From: a bacterium
GTDB taxonomy: Bacteria > JAHJDO01
Length of the DNA: 15,115 bases
NCBI GenBank assembly: GCA_030611945.1
Contig: JAUWOV010000043.1
Location: 1-15,115 of the forward strand
Direction: 5' to 3'
Shown here: positions 14,329 through 15,115 of the stretch, piece after piece
Position numbering within the stretch: position 1 is the first letter of the stretch
Layout: each line of letters begins with the position of its first letter
Made by a program: the position numbers and the translations under genes
The notes under the pieces: model-generated
The model's input: only the letters and a program-made list of their open reading frames with translations
What the model was told of the DNA's origin: nothing
Database searches by the model: none

Positions 14329-14330
14329 AT

Positions 14331-14780
14331 TTATAACCCCGTGTGCCCAAAACCTCCGGCATTCCTGGAGGTTTCAGGTAATTTGTCAACATAGACTAAA
14401 TCAGCTCTGCTAACCTTATTAATTATGAGCTGCGCTATCCGATCTCCCCTGCGAATTAAAAAGTCTTTTTTTCCGAGATTCACCAGTATAACACCTACTT
14501 CGCCCCTGTAATCTGCATCAATAGTGCCGGGACTGTTGACAATACTTATCCCATGTTTAAGAGCAAGTCCGCTTCTTGGTCTGACCTGTCCTTCATATCC
14601 TGGTGGAATGCTTATTTGAATACCTGTAGGAACTAATTTAATCTCGCCAGACTTTAAAACCGTATCTTCCTTAACTGCCGCTGAGAGATCCATGCCGCTT
14701 GCATGCTCAGTCATATATTTAGGAAGCGGCATATCCTCTGAACCGGCGATATGCGATACCTCTACTTTTATCTCTTCCAA
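14331..14780 (-). CDS. dut: Deoxyuridine 5'-triphosphate nucleotidohydrolase (dUTPase)
   Basis: Hydrolyses dUTP to dUMP and pyrophosphate, keeping uracil out of DNA and supplying dUMP for thymidylate. A cytosolic trimer of 149 residues. All five motifs are present: ASGMDLSA (27-34), PRSGLA (68-73), [11 protein letters not shown] (from 85, with D90 and Y91), RRGDRIAQL (110-118) and the C-terminal GGFGHTG (142-148). In motif 5, His stands where Ser is usual, and RNAGG replaces the common RGxGG; both lie in the flexible arm that closes over the substrate. The TTG start at 14780 is supported by a perfect AAGGAG 6 nt upstream. It heads the apparent dut-ftsK-LOG operon. Confidence 0.96.
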   Translation of the reverse strand: MEEIKVEVSHIAGSEDMPLPKYMTEHASGMDLSAAVKEDTVLKSGEIKLVPTGIQISIPPGYEGQVRPRSGLALKHGISIVNSPGTIDADYRGEVGVILVNLGKKDFLIRRGDRIAQLIINKVSRADLVYVDKLPETSRNAGGFGHTGL

Positions 14781-14786
14781 AATTAG

Positions 14787-14792
14787 CTCCTT
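14787..14792 (-). promoter_or_regulatory. Ribosome binding site fixing the TTG start of dut
   Basis: On the minus strand this reads AAGGAG, six nucleotides before TTG 14780. The next in-frame ATG is Met17, which would leave out conserved N-terminal residues, so the TTG is the real start. Confidence 0.75.
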
Positions 14793-14805
14793 GTACCTAG
14801 AGATT

Positions 14806-14834
14806 AATATACAAAATATCCCACGTAATCACAA
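14806..14834 (-). promoter_or_regulatory. Probable sigma-70 type promoter for dut-ftsK
   Basis: Reading the minus strand, TTGTGA (14829-14834) and TATATT (14806-14811) are separated by exactly 17 bp. Transcription would start near 14799, leaving a leader of about 20 nt with the AAGGAG inside it. Four of six -35 bases and five of six -10 bases match consensus. Confidence 0.55.
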
Positions 14835-14880
14835 GGTAAAAACTATAACATTATGGAAATGGCAAGATACATCCTTACCC

Positions 14881-14929
14881 CCCAATAATTTGTTTGTTTT
14901 TATCACTTTGATTATACCAAATTATTGGG
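14881..14929. repeat. 12-bp perfect inverted repeat between trxB and dut
   Basis: CCCAATAATTTG (14881-14892) is repeated exactly inverted as CAAATTATTGGG (14918-14929) around a 25-nt spacer. It lies about 45 bp upstream of the proposed dut -35 and 78 bp beyond the trxB stop. No T run follows either arm, so it is not a typical terminator. A protein-binding site or a transcript hairpin is possible. The rest of the 227-bp gap (14781-15007) shows only the dut promoter and AT-rich sequence. Confidence 0.6.
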
Positions 14930-15007
14930 CTTATCATCTACCCTAATCACTGTTTTTACTTTATAGACAGACACTAAATAATAGTAATTTTCATAAATAT
15001 TCATTTT

Positions 15008-15115
15008 TTATTTATATGCAGTGTCTTTTAAGTCCTCTACATACTGCTGGGCTGAAAACGCGGCAAATGCGCCGTCTCCGCATGCAGTTACTACCTGCCT
15101 CAAGATGGTTTGTCT
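15008..15115 (-). CDS. trxB: Thioredoxin reductase, C-terminal end (5' part outside window)
   Basis: Only the last 35 residues and the TAA stop are present; the gene enters from the right edge on the minus strand. The segment LRQVVTACGDGAFAAFSAQQYVE matches the closing FAD-binding part of low-molecular-weight thioredoxin reductases, which commonly read LRQV-TAAGDGA-AA-AA-YI. The flavoenzyme reduces thioredoxin with NADPH in the cytosol. The second Ala of TAAGDG is Cys here. With so little sequence, a related flavoprotein of the same family, such as a ferredoxin- or NADH-dependent variant, cannot be excluded. Confidence 0.8.
   Translation of the reverse strand, partial: RQTILRQVVTACGDGAFAAFSAQQYVEDLKDTAYK

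Noticed and set aside
14350-14374. Eight-bp inverted repeat (AAACCTCC / GGAGGTTT) near the 3' end of dut, just before ftsK
   Set aside because: One arm encodes the conserved GGFG motif 5 of dUTPase and there is no T run; likely coincidence, though an effect on ftsK coupling is not excluded.
1-15115. Mobile element, phage, CRISPR, defence island or RNA gene
   Set aside because: No transposase, integrase, direct-repeat spacer array, toxin-antitoxin pair, tRNA or rRNA could be recognised; nearly all sequence is taken by housekeeping genes.

Overview
This is an AT-rich, gene-dense bacterial window with eighteen protein genes. All have intact frames, apart from one cut by each window edge. It looks like ordinary chromosome: tRNA synthetases, lipopolysaccharide transport, cell division/DNA translocation, nucleotide hygiene and redox. 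I see no phage, transposase, CRISPR array, tRNA or rRNA. The lptC-lptA-lptB set implies a didermic cell with an LPS-type outer membrane. TGA ends several genes (hisS, aspS, ybeY, lptC, ftsK), so the standard bacterial code applies. Non-ATG starts are common (TTG for corC, the FAH gene, ftsK and dut; GTG for hisS and lptA). Gene content, base composition and dispersed G-rich palindromic repeats would fit an uncultivated lineage such as the Omnitrophota or related didermic groups. That placement is a low-confidence inference.

Layout. On the plus strand come a 5'-truncated 6-phosphofructokinase (1-876), then a tight run from 930 to 10469: a small Cys-rich DUF6485 protein, hisS, aspS, a PgpH-like 7TM-HD protein, ybeY, a DgkA-PAP2 fusion, a CNNM/CorC protein, a DUF502 membrane protein, lptC, lptA and lptB. 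Most junctions overlap or abut (overlaps of 10, 47, 4, 8, 11, 4 and 32 bp), so this is probably one operon or a few overlapping ones. A likely terminator and a new promoter follow lptB, then a ferredoxin and an FAH-fold hydrolase (10578-11582). Strand then switches. The FAH gene overlaps a LOG-family gene tail to tail by 29 bp. On the minus strand, dut (own promoter), ftsK and the LOG gene appear to form an operon, and the C-terminus of a thioredoxin reductase enters from the right edge.

How they fit together. The middle of the plus-strand run is an envelope block. The HD protein is a relative of c-di-AMP phosphodiesterases. The DgkA-PAP2 fusion is expected to feed the undecaprenyl-phosphate carrier pool. 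CorC and DUF502 are membrane proteins. LptC/A/B carry LPS to the outer membrane.

I did not find an undescribed defence or mobile system. The most interesting signals are small. A perfect 33-bp palindromic repeat occurs twice, each time supplying the Shine-Dalgarno of the next gene. Palindromic repeats encode parts of the membrane-targeting segments of both LptC and LptA. The PgpH-like protein has lost its extracellular domain and one metal-ligand histidine. YbeY has Asp in place of its third zinc-ligand His.
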